Source: Phormidesmis sp963710175
GTDB taxonomy: Bacteria; Cyanobacteriota; Cyanobacteriia; Phormidesmidales; Phormidesmidaceae
Reading direction: 5' to 3'
DNA length: 64,000 bases
Assembly (NCBI GenBank): GCA_963710175.1
Contig: CAVPZC010000002.1
Span: 1 to 64,000 of the forward strand
The notes beneath the pieces were generated by a model. It did not search any database and was not told the DNA's origin. It saw nothing but the letters and a program-made list of their open reading frames with translations. Shown here in pieces: positions 28,554 through 36,546 of this stretch. The first letter of the stretch is position 1, and each line of letters starts with the position of its first letter. The position numbers were made by a program, and so were the translations under genes.

Positions 28554-28851
28554 GTCGCCCTCATCCCGAGGGCTACTGCGTATACATAAGTGCAAGACGT
28601 TGGCTGAGTGGCCCAGGTTACTGACCCACCTCACCCTGCGGGCACTCCTCCGAGGAGGAGATCTGTCCTGGCTGCGTTTTTGGGGTGATTGAGCACCTTT
28701 GTCTTCCTAGCCTGAAGTAAATCCCCGCTTGGGCGGGGTGGCCCGCAGGGACGGGGCGGGTCAGCAACCTTGCCGCCAGCCGTTCTGCCGGCCTCTTGTC
28801 CTTATGTGTACAAGGTAGCTCCCTCAGAGAGAAGGCTGGGGTGAGGGCGAC
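28554..28851. repeat. Foldback (MITE-like) element, about 298 bp
   Basis: The outer ends GTCGCCCTCATCCC (28554-28567) and GGGGTGAGGGCGAC (28838-28851) are inverted repeats. The homology continues inward: TATACATAAG with CTTATGTGTA, GGCTG with CAGCC, and AGGTTACTGACCC (28615-28627) with GGGTCAGCAACCT (28758-28770). Thus arms of about 75-95 bp pair imperfectly around a central region holding further hairpins (CCCCGC/GCGGGG at 28723-28738). There is no coding potential and no clear target duplication. It lies in the 493-bp gap between mnmG and a convergent HAD gene. Confidence 0.75.
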
Positions 28852-28920
28852 AGAAATGAATGGAAACGGATGAGTTGTTTAATTCTCATTCCTAAATCAG
28901 TCAAAAGCCCGATCAATCCA

Positions 28921-28965
28921 GATAAACAAACTGTAGAGAAACAAACTATAGACAAACAAACTGTA
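28921..28965. repeat. Three tandem 15-bp repeats
   Basis: GATAAACAAACTGTA, GAGAAACAAACTATA and GACAAACAAACTGTA follow each other without gaps, 5 bp from the stop codon of the convergent HAD gene. Function unknown. Confidence 0.85.
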
Positions 28966-28970
28966 TTTTT

Positions 28971-29759
28971 CTAAAGCAAGCTCTGAGCTAATTCAGCGGT
29001 AAGCTGCTGAACACTTTCTAAAACAACAGCGGCTCCGGCAGCCCTGAGTTTTTCTGCATAGCTGGTTTTATAGGCAATATCCTGCTGGACATGGGGCGGC
29101 AAAATGCCAACCGCGAACCACTGCCGCTCAGAAAACCGTGCTTTGGCAGCAGCAACAGTTTTCATATCAGCAACCGTGTCACCTGCATAGAGAACAGGCA
29201 TTTTCTGAGCAGCAGGATGCTGAGCTTCTACCTGCTGTACGGCCATTGTTAGACCCGTAGGGTCAGGTTTACTCGCAGCGTCTTCCATAGCGATTAAAAT
29301 AGGCTCGTTTAGGCCCATTCGTCGCTGTAGAACAAAGCTGGCAGACCCCCGAGTTGCGCCGCTAAAGAAGGCATAGGGAATACCCGACTGGGACAATGTC
29401 TGCAAATACGCCCTATCCATCAGCAGGGGTTCACTGGCAATGTAGCCCGTCCACTGATCGGGATCTTCAGTGTCGGGGCCACGATAGCGCCGCTGGAAGA
29501 AATCAACGATCTCTTCGTAGCTGATTTCAGGTTGAGACCGATTCTGACACTGAAAATATCGATGGATCATCGCTTCAGACGCTTCCCAGTCATTGTTCCA
29601 AATGCCCTCACTTTTGAGCTGGTCTATGTTTTCTATGGTGGGCCTGTAGCTGCCGCTGGTGTAATGCTCTACGGTGTCGGCGATCGCCCTTCGATAAGAC
29701 CCGCCTACATCCCGCACCACACCATCAATATCAAACACAGCTATAGCAATCGGATTCAT
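28971..29759 (-). CDS. HAD-superfamily IA hydrolase (TIGR01548-type)
   Basis: 262 residues from ATG 29759 (an upstream extension is disfavoured because it would overlap the divergent gene). Motif I AVFDIDGVVRDVGGSYRRAI with nucleophile Asp at about residue 9, cap region WNNDWEASEAMI, motif II FFSGATRGSASF, and motif IV PVLYAGDTVADM. This is the TIGR01548 HAD group common in cyanobacteria; a phosphatase of unknown substrate. Divergent from the EamA transporter with a 57-bp gap. Confidence 0.86.
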   Translation of the reverse strand: MNPIAIAVFDIDGVVRDVGGSYRRAIADTVEHYTSGSYRPTIENIDQLKSEGIWNNDWEASEAMIHRYFQCQNRSQPEISYEEIVDFFQRRYRGPDTEDPDQWTGYIASEPLLMDRAYLQTLSQSGIPYAFFSGATRGSASFVLQRRMGLNEPILIAMEDAASKPDPTGLTMAVQQVEAQHPAAQKMPVLYAGDTVADMKTVAAAKARFSERQWFAVGILPPHVQQDIAYKTSYAEKLRAAGAAVVLESVQQLTAELAQSLL

Positions 29760-29816
29760 TCTTCTAAAATGGCTAAATGGCAGTGGTTCTACAGCAGGAG
29801 TACCCCTCAAACCAGC

Positions 29817-30728
29817 ATGGAAAAGCAAAACACTATCTGGGGGCAGGGGCTGCTAGCAATCTTGACTAGCTTACTCTTTGCGGGCAGCTTTATTGCCGGT
29901 AAGTACACAACAGACGAAATGGGGCCGCTGCTGATTACGCTGCTACGCTATGTGATTGCCAGCGCCTTTTTGCAGCTTTTAGTGTGGCAGCGCGGAGACA
30001 TTGGACAGCGTATAGACAAAGCTTCTCTAGCGGACAAAATTTGTCTCTTTTTACTTGGCACCTTTGGCGTAGTGGGCTATCACTTTTTCTTCTTTTCTAG
30101 TTTGCGATATACGGCGGTAGCTAATTCGGCCATTATCAATGCTTTTAATCCGGTGGTGACTGGCTTTTTGGCAGCGGTGGTGCTGAAGGAGACGCTAGCG
30201 CTGCGCAATTATTTAGGGGGAGCGATCGCTATCATTGGCGTCCTTATTCTACTCACTAACGGCAACCTATCTGCGCTGCTACAGCTTCAGTTTAATGTGG
30301 GCGATTTGTTAATGCTGTGCGCAGTTCTCTGCTGGGCCTGCTATTCAATTTTGCTACGGCATTTGGGGCGGCGCTATAGCGGGCTGGCGATGAGCTACTA
30401 TGGAGCGCTCTTCGGGGTAGCGCAGCTATTGTTGTTGGTGTTGCCAGAGCTAGCGCAGACAGGCTGGCCTAGTCTCTCATGGCAATCTGTTCTGGGCATA
30501 CTCTACATGGGCATTGGCGCGTCGGGTATTGGCTATCTGCTGTTTACACTGAGCACTCAGCGCATTGGCCCGACCAAATCTACCAGTATTGTCTATAGCG
30601 GTGTGCCGGTCTGGGTCGCGCTTTTGGCATGGTTGTTCTTTGCAGAACCAGTGACGCCCTGGATGATCGTTAGCATGGGCCTGATTTTATTAGGGCTGCG
30701 AACAGTCTTACAGCCTGCTCAGCCCTGA
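29817..30728 (+). CDS. EamA-family (DMT) exporter
   Basis: 303 residues from ATG 29817 with ten predicted membrane helices arranged as two EamA halves (about 8-150 and 160-295). Typical motifs are SLLFAGSFIAGKY near the start, ALRNYLGGAIAIIGVLIL closing the first half, and GLILLGLRTVL at the end. DMT-superfamily members export amino acids or other metabolites; the substrate is unknown. Upstream in-frame codons overlap the divergent HAD gene and were not used. Confidence 0.9.
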   Translation: MEKQNTIWGQGLLAILTSLLFAGSFIAGKYTTDEMGPLLITLLRYVIASAFLQLLVWQRGDIGQRIDKASLADKICLFLLGTFGVVGYHFFFFSSLRYTAVANSAIINAFNPVVTGFLAAVVLKETLALRNYLGGAIAIIGVLILLTNGNLSALLQLQFNVGDLLMLCAVLCWACYSILLRHLGRRYSGLAMSYYGALFGVAQLLLLVLPELAQTGWPSLSWQSVLGILYMGIGASGIGYLLFTLSTQRIGPTKSTSIVYSGVPVWVALLAWLFFAEPVTPWMIVSMGLILLGLRTVLQPAQP

Positions 30729-30770
30729 AATGAGAGCAGCCTGCTGTGTCATTGAGTAGCCTCTATTTCT

Positions 30771-31046
30771 CTATTTTCTGAAAGGGCCAATCCAAATCGC
30801 TGCGCCTGTGACTAAGGGAATCATGGCGAAGATGCCGCCAAAGACGAGAGGATAGGCCTTGGCCGCAGGAAAGACGAGCATAGTGCCGATCACCAGGCCG
30901 CAGTAGAGGAGGGCCGCAAACGGCACAGCGCAGATAAGAATGATCATCAGACGATCATTGGATTCTATGGAAGGCATAGCTAGGCGCAATTTGCGTAAGG
31001 AATTATAGGAAATGCCACTGTAGCTGCTACAAGTGTCCAAAGGCAT
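30771..31046 (-). CDS. Small two-helix membrane protein, hypothetical
   Basis: 91 residues, or 68 from the internal ATG at 30977, which is the more natural start because it directly precedes a charged stretch (MPSIESNDRL) and two hydrophobic helices. No family recognised. Convergent with the EamA gene and divergent from the lysozyme-like gene. Confidence 0.55.
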   Translation of the reverse strand: MPLDTCSSYSGISYNSLRKLRLAMPSIESNDRLMIILICAVPFAALLYCGLVIGTMLVFPAAKAYPLVFGGIFAMIPLVTGAAIWIGPFRK

Positions 31047-31091
31047 GGCTAATATGGTTGATGTTACCTGCCCTTACAGCACGGAGCGATT

Positions 31092-31847
31092 TTGTTTTTG
31101 AGTCGTTTAGTACAGCGAAAGACACCAAAGGCATCTCAAAAGCCATCTCCAACAGCCTCTCAAAAGGATGTTAGGGCGCGCCCTCGCAGAAGGTCAAGGC
31201 AAGACGACCTCGGGCCGATTATTTTGACGATGCTGATGTTTTTAGGCGTGGCCTGGACGCTGCATCAGTGGTCGCTTGCGCCTCAAAATAACAATGAGCG
31301 GCTAGGGGCGACAGACTACGTGGCTGCGCCTTTGCCGCTGGTAATGCAGGGTGGCGATCCGTATTTACGGGCGCTGATGCGGACTATTTCGGCGGCAGAA
31401 TCAAACACCGAAGATCCCTACCGGCTGCTGTATGGCGGCGAGCGGGTAAAAGATTTGAGCGTACATCCGGATGAGTGCGTGCGAATTGTGAACGGGCCTA
31501 ATGAAGACGACTGCACGACGGCAGCAGGGCGCTATCAGTTTTTGACGACGACCTGGGAGCTGGAGGCGAGTCACTACCATCCGGATGCGCCTGCCTGGTA
31601 TGAAATGTGGAAGCAGCCTAGCTTTGAACCAGAGTATCAAGACGAGGTGGTGTACAACTGGCTGGCAGATCCAGATGCCTGGGGGGAAGATTTTTCTAAG
31701 CTGCTGCGTGAGGGCCAGATAAATACTGTTTTAGAGCGGCTGTCGGGAACGTGGACGAGCCTGGGCTACGGCATAGAAGATAACAGTATGTCTGACCTAT
31801 TGCCTCAAGTCTATGAGCGGATGCTGACAGAGGAGCTGGCCAATTGA
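31092..31847 (+). CDS. Lysozyme-like glycoside hydrolase (lambda-endolysin/GH104-like)
   Basis: 251 residues reading from TTG 31092; the true start is uncertain because there is no early ATG. A basic N-terminus is followed by one membrane helix (about residues 40-57) that would anchor a periplasmic catalytic domain. That domain carries LMRTISAAES with the probable catalytic Glu, LLYGG, HPDECVRIVNGPN, and TAAGRYQFLTTTWE, the arrangement of the lambda lysozyme/GH104 family. Likely a peptidoglycan lytic transglycosylase. The two Cys around the NGPNEDDC segment may form a disulfide. Confidence 0.8.
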   Translation: MFLSRLVQRKTPKASQKPSPTASQKDVRARPRRRSRQDDLGPIILTMLMFLGVAWTLHQWSLAPQNNNERLGATDYVAAPLPLVMQGGDPYLRALMRTISAAESNTEDPYRLLYGGERVKDLSVHPDECVRIVNGPNEDDCTTAAGRYQFLTTTWELEASHYHPDAPAWYEMWKQPSFEPEYQDEVVYNWLADPDAWGEDFSKLLREGQINTVLERLSGTWTSLGYGIEDNSMSDLLPQVYERMLTEELAN

Positions 31848-31938
31848 TTCGCAAGGCAGATGAAAGATAGGAGGATACTCGCTAGGATATGGCGATTTAA
31901 GTGTCAATTTTGAGATTTGGCCGTACGAGTAGAAAACT

Positions 31939-32331
31939 ATGTCCACGTATCGGACGGTGATCTTAGAGGCTCACGATGGCTCGCGATGGCGATCGCTCTC
32001 TGAGTTGCCCACCTTCGAAGATTCGCGCATCAATCAGTATCTGCTTTGGGAGAATCCTAGCCTATCGCCCTTGCCCCGCAGCGCCAAAGATTTTCCGCCG
32101 TTGCCCGATGACTGTAGCGACCGGGCGCGCTCCCGCCTGAAGCAGGTGGCTTACTGGGTGACCACCTGCCTAAATCTGCCTGAATTTAGAGCGGGCGTGG
32201 AAAACGTCGCCCGCGCCTACAAGGCGCACAGCCCTCAGGTCATGACTGAGTTGAGAGGAGCGATCGCCATGGCAGAGGTCTTGTTTGGCGGCGATATTCC
32301 CGTCCGTTTTATTATCTTTTTAGACCATTAG
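31939..32331 (+). CDS. Conserved hypothetical protein
   Basis: 130 residues, soluble, no recognised domain. The N-terminal half is Pro-rich (NPSLSPLPRSAKDFPPLPDD); the C-terminal half is helical and ends in a short hydrophobic strand FIIFL. Located between the lysozyme-like gene and the convergent cnaT. Confidence 0.6.
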   Translation: MSTYRTVILEAHDGSRWRSLSELPTFEDSRINQYLLWENPSLSPLPRSAKDFPPLPDDCSDRARSRLKQVAYWVTTCLNLPEFRAGVENVARAYKAHSPQVMTELRGAIAMAEVLFGGDIPVRFIIFLDH

Positions 32332-32374
32332 GTTTTTAAGACCACCAGGTTTTAAGAGCACTAGCAGCGTCAGC

Positions 32375-33472
32375 TCAAGTCGCACGGACTTGAGCCTGTT
32401 CGTCAATCGCGGCTTTCACCTCAACCAGTTTGTCTTTGACGGCGTTGGTTTGTAGGAGAGCTTGCGCCAATTCAAAACCGGCTTCCAGGCTATCGACCCG
32501 ACCGGCACGCCATAGATAGAAACCGCTGTTCCACACCGCTGAACGACTTACCTCACTGGCTTGGCCGCTGAAGGTTGCCCGGTAGTGCTTCAGCAAATCT
32601 GCTAGCGGGGTAATTTCTGGATCTGCCCCCTCAAAGCCGTAGTCGCGGGGATGCAGCAGCAGCCGTTCAGTCTCTAGCTCGCCAGATTTCAGCTGATTGA
32701 GGCAGATGATGCCCGTGCGAGCGCGGGAAATATCGCAGCTCCCTTCCAGCCCTTTGACCGTCGTAAAAAAGGCCGTGCTTCGCTGGGTAAAGGCATCCTG
32801 AGTGCGCGCCTCGGTGGGCGGATGCACATAGCCGCTGACGACGTTGCTGCGGCCTGTGTAGGGCGACCACATAATTTCGACGGTAGCCAGCGTGGGGCGC
32901 TTACCGATTTGCTCACGGTAGGGCACCATGGCCTGCGCCTGGGGAAAGTGAACGGGCTGATAGACAAAGCCCAGGCCGGTTTGGGCAAGTACCGTTTGCA
33001 CCTGATCAATAGTGAGCGCTGGCCAGTTGAGCCCTAAGCCCTGCCAAATTTCGGCGGTGGGCAGGCCCATTTTGGTCGGCATTCGGCTGCCGCCAGGTAT
33101 CACGACAGGCGTATCGGCAGCGGCCATAATCAGCGCGGTGAGCGGCGTAATCGGAGCAGTGCGCGATCGCCCATCATAGGGATTGCAAAAAACGGTGACC
33201 GGATAGAGGCTGTCAATTTCGCTGAGGTGGGGGCCGAGCGCGTCGTAAGTGTCGAGCATTCCCGCTAGCTCGGTCGGGGTGGGGCGCTTAATCCGGTGGG
33301 CGATCATAAAAGCGCCAATCTGAGCGGGGGTCGCCACCTCACTCAGCATCATAGCAGTGGCAGTGGCGGCTTCCGCTCGGCTCAGCGACTTAGCGGTGTG
33401 AGTGCCGCTACCTACTTTTTTGAGCAGGTCTCGAAACTGATTGCTCAATTTGTCATCCGATGGGTTGCTCAT
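32375..33472 (-). CDS. cnaT: CnaT: anthranilate-phosphoribosyltransferase-like regulator of nitrate assimilation
   Basis: 365-residue protein of the TrpD/nucleoside phosphorylase class III fold: an N-terminal helical domain (SRAEAATATAMMLSEVATPAQIGAFMIAHRIK) followed by the glycosyl-transferase body. The PRPP-binding loop of true TrpD (GTGGDG, NxST) is replaced by FCNPYDGRSRTAPIT, so the trp-pathway activity is unlikely. In Anabaena a homologue next to ntcB, CnaT, is required for expression of the nir operon. Here too it follows ntcB by 18 bp on the same strand beside nirA-narB, which makes the assignment strong. Confidence 0.85.
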   Translation of the reverse strand: MSNPSDDKLSNQFRDLLKKVGSGTHTAKSLSRAEAATATAMMLSEVATPAQIGAFMIAHRIKRPTPTELAGMLDTYDALGPHLSEIDSLYPVTVFCNPYDGRSRTAPITPLTALIMAAADTPVVIPGGSRMPTKMGLPTAEIWQGLGLNWPALTIDQVQTVLAQTGLGFVYQPVHFPQAQAMVPYREQIGKRPTLATVEIMWSPYTGRSNVVSGYVHPPTEARTQDAFTQRSTAFFTTVKGLEGSCDISRARTGIICLNQLKSGELETERLLLHPRDYGFEGADPEITPLADLLKHYRATFSGQASEVSRSAVWNSGFYLWRAGRVDSLEAGFELAQALLQTNAVKDKLVEVKAAIDEQAQVRAT

Positions 33473-33490
33473 AGCGATGGGGCGGGGTTG

Positions 33491-34429
33491 CTAGCTAGCC
33501 GCGGGTAGGGTAGCCAGATCGCGGCTCGCGGTGAAGATATCGCTGGCGTGCTGACGCACCAGATCGCAAAACTGCTGAATAGGCGGAATCATCATCCGGT
33601 CTTGGGTGGTGACCATCACCACTTTGCGCAGCAGCGTCGGTTCACCGGTTGAGCGGACGGTCAGGCCAGGATCGCGGCGACTTTCGACCAGGGCAGAGCG
33701 CGGCAGTAGGGCTACCATGTTACCCTGCCGGACGACACCGCGAAAGGCATCGAGGGTATTGAGTTCGAGGGCAACTTTAAAGTCTGCGTCCTGCTCGTGA
33801 AACTGGCTTTGAACGATGCGCTGCATACCGTATCCGTCTTTAAAGACGACCTGCGGGTAGCGGGCAATTTCTGTCCAGGGGACGGTTTTGTGCTGGCTCA
33901 GCGGGTGGTCTGCGGCCATTAATACTTCTACTGGCTCTTCGTAAAGCGGCACCACAACCATTTCCTGATTGCTGGTGAGCAGCGGGTTGTGCATGACAAT
34001 AGAGACATCAACTAAGCCATCGCGCAGCACTTTGAGAGAGCGATCGCTGCCCAGCGCTGTCACCCGCAGCTGCACGTTGGGATGCGTGCGGCAATACTGC
34101 GTCACAATCGGCGGCAACAGGTAGGCGCACACCGAGTGAATACCCGAAATGCAAAGCTCGGTTTGTCGCCCGTTGATCAAATCGCCAATCTCTTGCTGAG
34201 CCTGCTGCCATTCTTTGCAAATGCGAGTCGCTCTGGGCATGAGCGTGCTACCTGTCAGGGTGAGCTTAGCTTGAGCTGTACGGTGAAACAGCGGCGCACC
34301 CAAGTCGTCCTCAATCGAGCGCACCTGACGGCTAATAGTCGATTGAGTCACACCGCACTGCCGGGCCGCCGCCTGAAAACTGCCGGTTTCGGCAACTGCT
34401 AAAAAAGCCTGCAACTGCTCTAGGCGCAT
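33491..34429 (-). CDS. ntcB: NtcB: LysR-family activator of the nitrate-assimilation genes
   Basis: 312 residues. N-terminal LysR helix-turn-helix (LEQLQAFLAVAETGSFQAAARQCGVTQSTISRQVRSIE split over residues 3-40), then a two-lobed effector domain (about 90-300). In cyanobacteria NtcB activates nirA operon transcription in response to nitrite. Location between nirB and cnaT and divergent from nirA supports NtcB over other LysR paralogues (such as CmpR). A perfect NtcA-type promoter lies 94-135 bp upstream (34523-34564). Confidence 0.9.
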   Translation of the reverse strand: MRLEQLQAFLAVAETGSFQAAARQCGVTQSTISRQVRSIEDDLGAPLFHRTAQAKLTLTGSTLMPRATRICKEWQQAQQEIGDLINGRQTELCISGIHSVCAYLLPPIVTQYCRTHPNVQLRVTALGSDRSLKVLRDGLVDVSIVMHNPLLTSNQEMVVVPLYEEPVEVLMAADHPLSQHKTVPWTEIARYPQVVFKDGYGMQRIVQSQFHEQDADFKVALELNTLDAFRGVVRQGNMVALLPRSALVESRRDPGLTVRSTGEPTLLRKVVMVTTQDRMMIPPIQQFCDLVRQHASDIFTASRDLATLPAAS

Positions 34430-34522
34430 AAAAGTAACATTGTGAGAAAGCTGTCAGGTGAAGAAGCTGCGCAGGTGCTAGCAGGTGGGTTTGAAAGCGC
34501 TCGCTCAAAACCTCACCTCTCA

Positions 34523-34564
34523 ACTTTAAAGCTCGGCTGCGATTGTTTTTGTAGGGGTTGTTAC
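34523..34564 (-). promoter_or_regulatory. NtcA-dependent promoter of ntcB
   Basis: On the minus strand: GTA-ACAACCCC-TAC (34564-34551), a 22-nt spacer, then TAAAGT (34528-34523). This fits the NtcA class-II promoter consensus GTA-N8-TAC, 22-24 nt, TAN3T. Transcription would start near 34516, about 87 nt before the ntcB ATG. Confidence 0.82.
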
Positions 34565-34611
34565 GGCCCAGTTACCAAACCGCCTCAGAGCGGCCAAACC
34601 GTCTTACAGAA

Positions 34612-35934
34612 CTACCAGGCCGCCAGGCTCTCAGCGACCTGCTGTCGGCGGTGAGGAGAGGTGTTTTCGCTGGCTAAATAGGCTTGGATCTTGGCTTGGG
34701 CTACTCGCGGGTCAATTTGCTTGAGGGCGCTCAGCGCATGCATTCTGATACGGGAGTCAGGATCGCTGAGAACGGGAATCAGACTGTCTAGGGCGGCGGT
34801 GGCACTGAGTCGGGCCAGGGACGAAATGACCGTTTGCTTGATCGCAAAGCCTTGGGGATCACTCTCCAGGTGAGCTGCCGCAGCGGGATCATCTGCTTTG
34901 GGCAGGCCAGCCTGGTTGGGATGAGCGGCCTGTAGCCAGGCGAGCAGGGGTTGAGCGGCCTGAGGTTTGAGATTGGCAGAGCGGGTCTGGCCGAGCGATC
35001 GCGCGATTTCTTGCTGCACGGTAGGCATTACAACCGGCGCAGCGCAGCTAAAGGCGCGGCTGAGATAGGCCACTGCGGTAGGGGTATCCATCCAGCCCAG
35101 CGCTCGGACGGCAGCTACTTTGACCGGTGTGGGCAGGGGCTGGGTGAGCTGTTCTCCCAGGGCAATCGCCGCCGATTCGCCGCCGAGCCTGCCCAGCGCG
35201 ATCGCACTTTCAGTAGCAACGGTTTCATCGGTGGCGTTCAGGCACTGCTGTAGCGGACCAATCAAGTCGGTGGTCTCTAGCAAATCGGCGCGGCGACCCA
35301 GCGTCCGAATTGCCTCAGCGCAAATAGGGGGCTGATCGCTCAGGGCCGCTAGCAAAACGGGGGTGACCTGCGGATCGTGAAAGCTGCCCAGCGCTTCGAG
35401 GGAGGTTGCCCTGAGCTGCGGATCCGCGTCAGCGGCAACGCTGAGCAAAGGCGCAATCGTAGCGGACCGCCGAATCCGACCGAGCGCGCGAGCAGCTAGC
35501 CGCCGCCGTTCGAGATTTTGATCCTGATTCAGCAGGCCAGCAAGCGTTGCGATCGCGCTATTGCCCAGGCTGGTCAGCGCTCTGATGGCTTCTGCTTGGA
35601 GCGCTTCATCAGGGGTGGTGATTAGCAGCTGGGCGATCGCCTCAACCGCAGCAGCGCTGTCAAACTGGCTGAGGGCGCGAATCAAAAACCACTGGCCCTC
35701 AGGTTCCGCGCTGTGCAGGTGATGGGTCAAATAGGGAATGGCGCGATCACCCCACGGCGCTAACTCCCGAGAAAACCGCTTAACACTGTCCCACCTGCGG
35801 TGAAAATCTCCTTCTAGCAGCTGCTGAATCGCCCGCTCTATCTCTGTAGCCGCTTCGTCAGAAAAAGTCGGCGGGATAGATTGAGCATCGGCTGCGATCC
35901 GATGCGATGTAGCAATAGGGTCCACAGACGACAT
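34612..35934 (-). CDS. nirB: HEAT-repeat protein, probable NirB (nitrite reductase partner)
   Basis: 440 residues from ATG 35934, chosen because AGGAG lies 8 nt upstream; a further upstream start has no support. From residue ~70 on, it consists of HEAT/PBS-lyase-like helical repeats of about 31 residues (patterns such as AIRALTSLGN, AARALGRIRR, SLEALGSFHD, AIALGRLGG, AVRALGWMD). In cyanobacteria the NirB protein, encoded next to ntcB and nirA, is required for full nitrite reductase activity and binds NirA. Assignment rests on context plus the protein-interaction fold; a phycobilin-lyase-type HEAT protein is the alternative. Confidence 0.72.
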   Translation of the reverse strand: MSSVDPIATSHRIAADAQSIPPTFSDEAATEIERAIQQLLEGDFHRRWDSVKRFSRELAPWGDRAIPYLTHHLHSAEPEGQWFLIRALSQFDSAAAVEAIAQLLITTPDEALQAEAIRALTSLGNSAIATLAGLLNQDQNLERRRLAARALGRIRRSATIAPLLSVAADADPQLRATSLEALGSFHDPQVTPVLLAALSDQPPICAEAIRTLGRRADLLETTDLIGPLQQCLNATDETVATESAIALGRLGGESAAIALGEQLTQPLPTPVKVAAVRALGWMDTPTAVAYLSRAFSCAAPVVMPTVQQEIARSLGQTRSANLKPQAAQPLLAWLQAAHPNQAGLPKADDPAAAAHLESDPQGFAIKQTVISSLARLSATAALDSLIPVLSDPDSRIRMHALSALKQIDPRVAQAKIQAYLASENTSPHRRQQVAESLAAW

Positions 35935-36098
35935 GACTTTAGCTCCTAAATGAAACCAGTATATTTGGCAGCGGCAAAGGTTAAGCAAATGGCTTTATTA
36001 GAGATACACCGACTATAGATAGAGCGAAGCTACAGCGCCCCTTTAAAGTCATCTAGACAAAGTAGATAAAGCTCCCCTCTTTAGCGGACAAGTTAACA

Positions 36099-36147
36099 GT
36101 TTTGGCCCTAAAGATAGCTCTATCTTTGGGGGTCACTGGCCCAAAAC
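36099..36147. repeat. Nested inverted repeat in the nirB-nirA intergenic region
   Basis: Outer arms GTTTTGGCCC and GGCCCAAAAC enclose inner arms CCCTAAAGATA and TATCTTTGGGG around the loop GCTC. It lies about 165 bp upstream of the nirB ATG and about 160 bp before the nirA NtcA site. It could be a regulatory dyad, a cruciform or a repeat remnant. Confidence 0.6.
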
Positions 36148-36244
36148 CCTCGCAAAAAAGAGGCCAGCAGACTCAATCCGATTGTAAGGGACTAGCTTCA
36201 GCCTAACCTTAGGGCCGCCTCGTAGCGGTTACTCCCAAGCTCAT

Positions 36245-36257
36245 TGCAATAAGCGCA
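36245..36257 (+). promoter_or_regulatory. Candidate NtcB-binding site
   Basis: TGCA-ATAAG-CGCA matches the TGCA-N5-TGCA motif described for NtcB upstream of nirA in Synechococcus at 7 of 8 positions. It is centred about 62 bp upstream of the centre of the NtcA site, a plausible co-activator position. Confidence 0.45.
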
Positions 36258-36306
36258 TAGAGAAAATGCAAAAGCTAACTAAAGTCGGCAACAGCCGTCA
36301 GAAACA

Positions 36307-36348
36307 GTAGTGAGCTATACAAAACCTTACGTGAATCTTCCATATGTT
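36307..36348 (+). promoter_or_regulatory. NtcA-dependent promoter of nirA
   Basis: GTA-GTGAGCTA-TAC (36307-36320), spacer of exactly 22 nt, then TATGTT (36343-36348) as the TAN3T -10 box. This is a textbook NtcA-activated promoter. The start site would fall near 36355, giving a leader of about 190 nt before the nirA ATG. Confidence 0.88.
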
Positions 36349-36408
36349 AAGGGCAACTCAACAAACGATGAGTTAGACAAAACCCTAAAACGGTTCCTTA
36401 TAAGCGTG

Positions 36409-36486
36409 GTGGGCGGGTCATTTATAGAGGCGCTTTAGCTCAGGTAGCTGAACTGAATTCGGCTGAATGTATCCGCCACTTTTTTT
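36409..36486 (+). terminator. Terminator-like hairpin in the nirA leader
   Basis: GTGGGCGGGT (36409-36418) pairs with ATCCGCCAC (36471-36479; nine pairs with one bulge), immediately followed by seven T (36480-36486). The 52-nt interior can form a smaller hairpin around TTAGCTCAG/CTGAAC. It lies downstream of the inferred transcription start and 60 nt before the ATG, so it might attenuate nirA or end a short leader RNA. Confidence 0.45.
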
Positions 36487-36546
36487 ACAGAGAGTGAGGA
36501 ATAAGCCACTAGCTTCAAGGCAAAATTACTAGCATTTAGGTACGGC

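Noticed and set aside
28275..28634. 119-codon open frame on the minus strand over the mnmG 3' end
   Set aside because: Antisense to mnmG and repeat sequence; no recognisable protein features.
28594..28650. Serine-tRNA-like string (TTGGCTGAGTGG) after mnmG
   Set aside because: No acceptor stem, anticodon arm or T-loop fits around it; it is part of the foldback element arm.
28921..28965. CRISPR-like array
   Set aside because: Only three contiguous 15-bp units without spacers and no cas genes in the window.
36285..36320. Use of the palindromic NtcA site in the leftward direction for nirB
   Set aside because: No TAN3T box lies 22-24 nt away on the minus strand, so the site serves nirA only as far as sequence shows.
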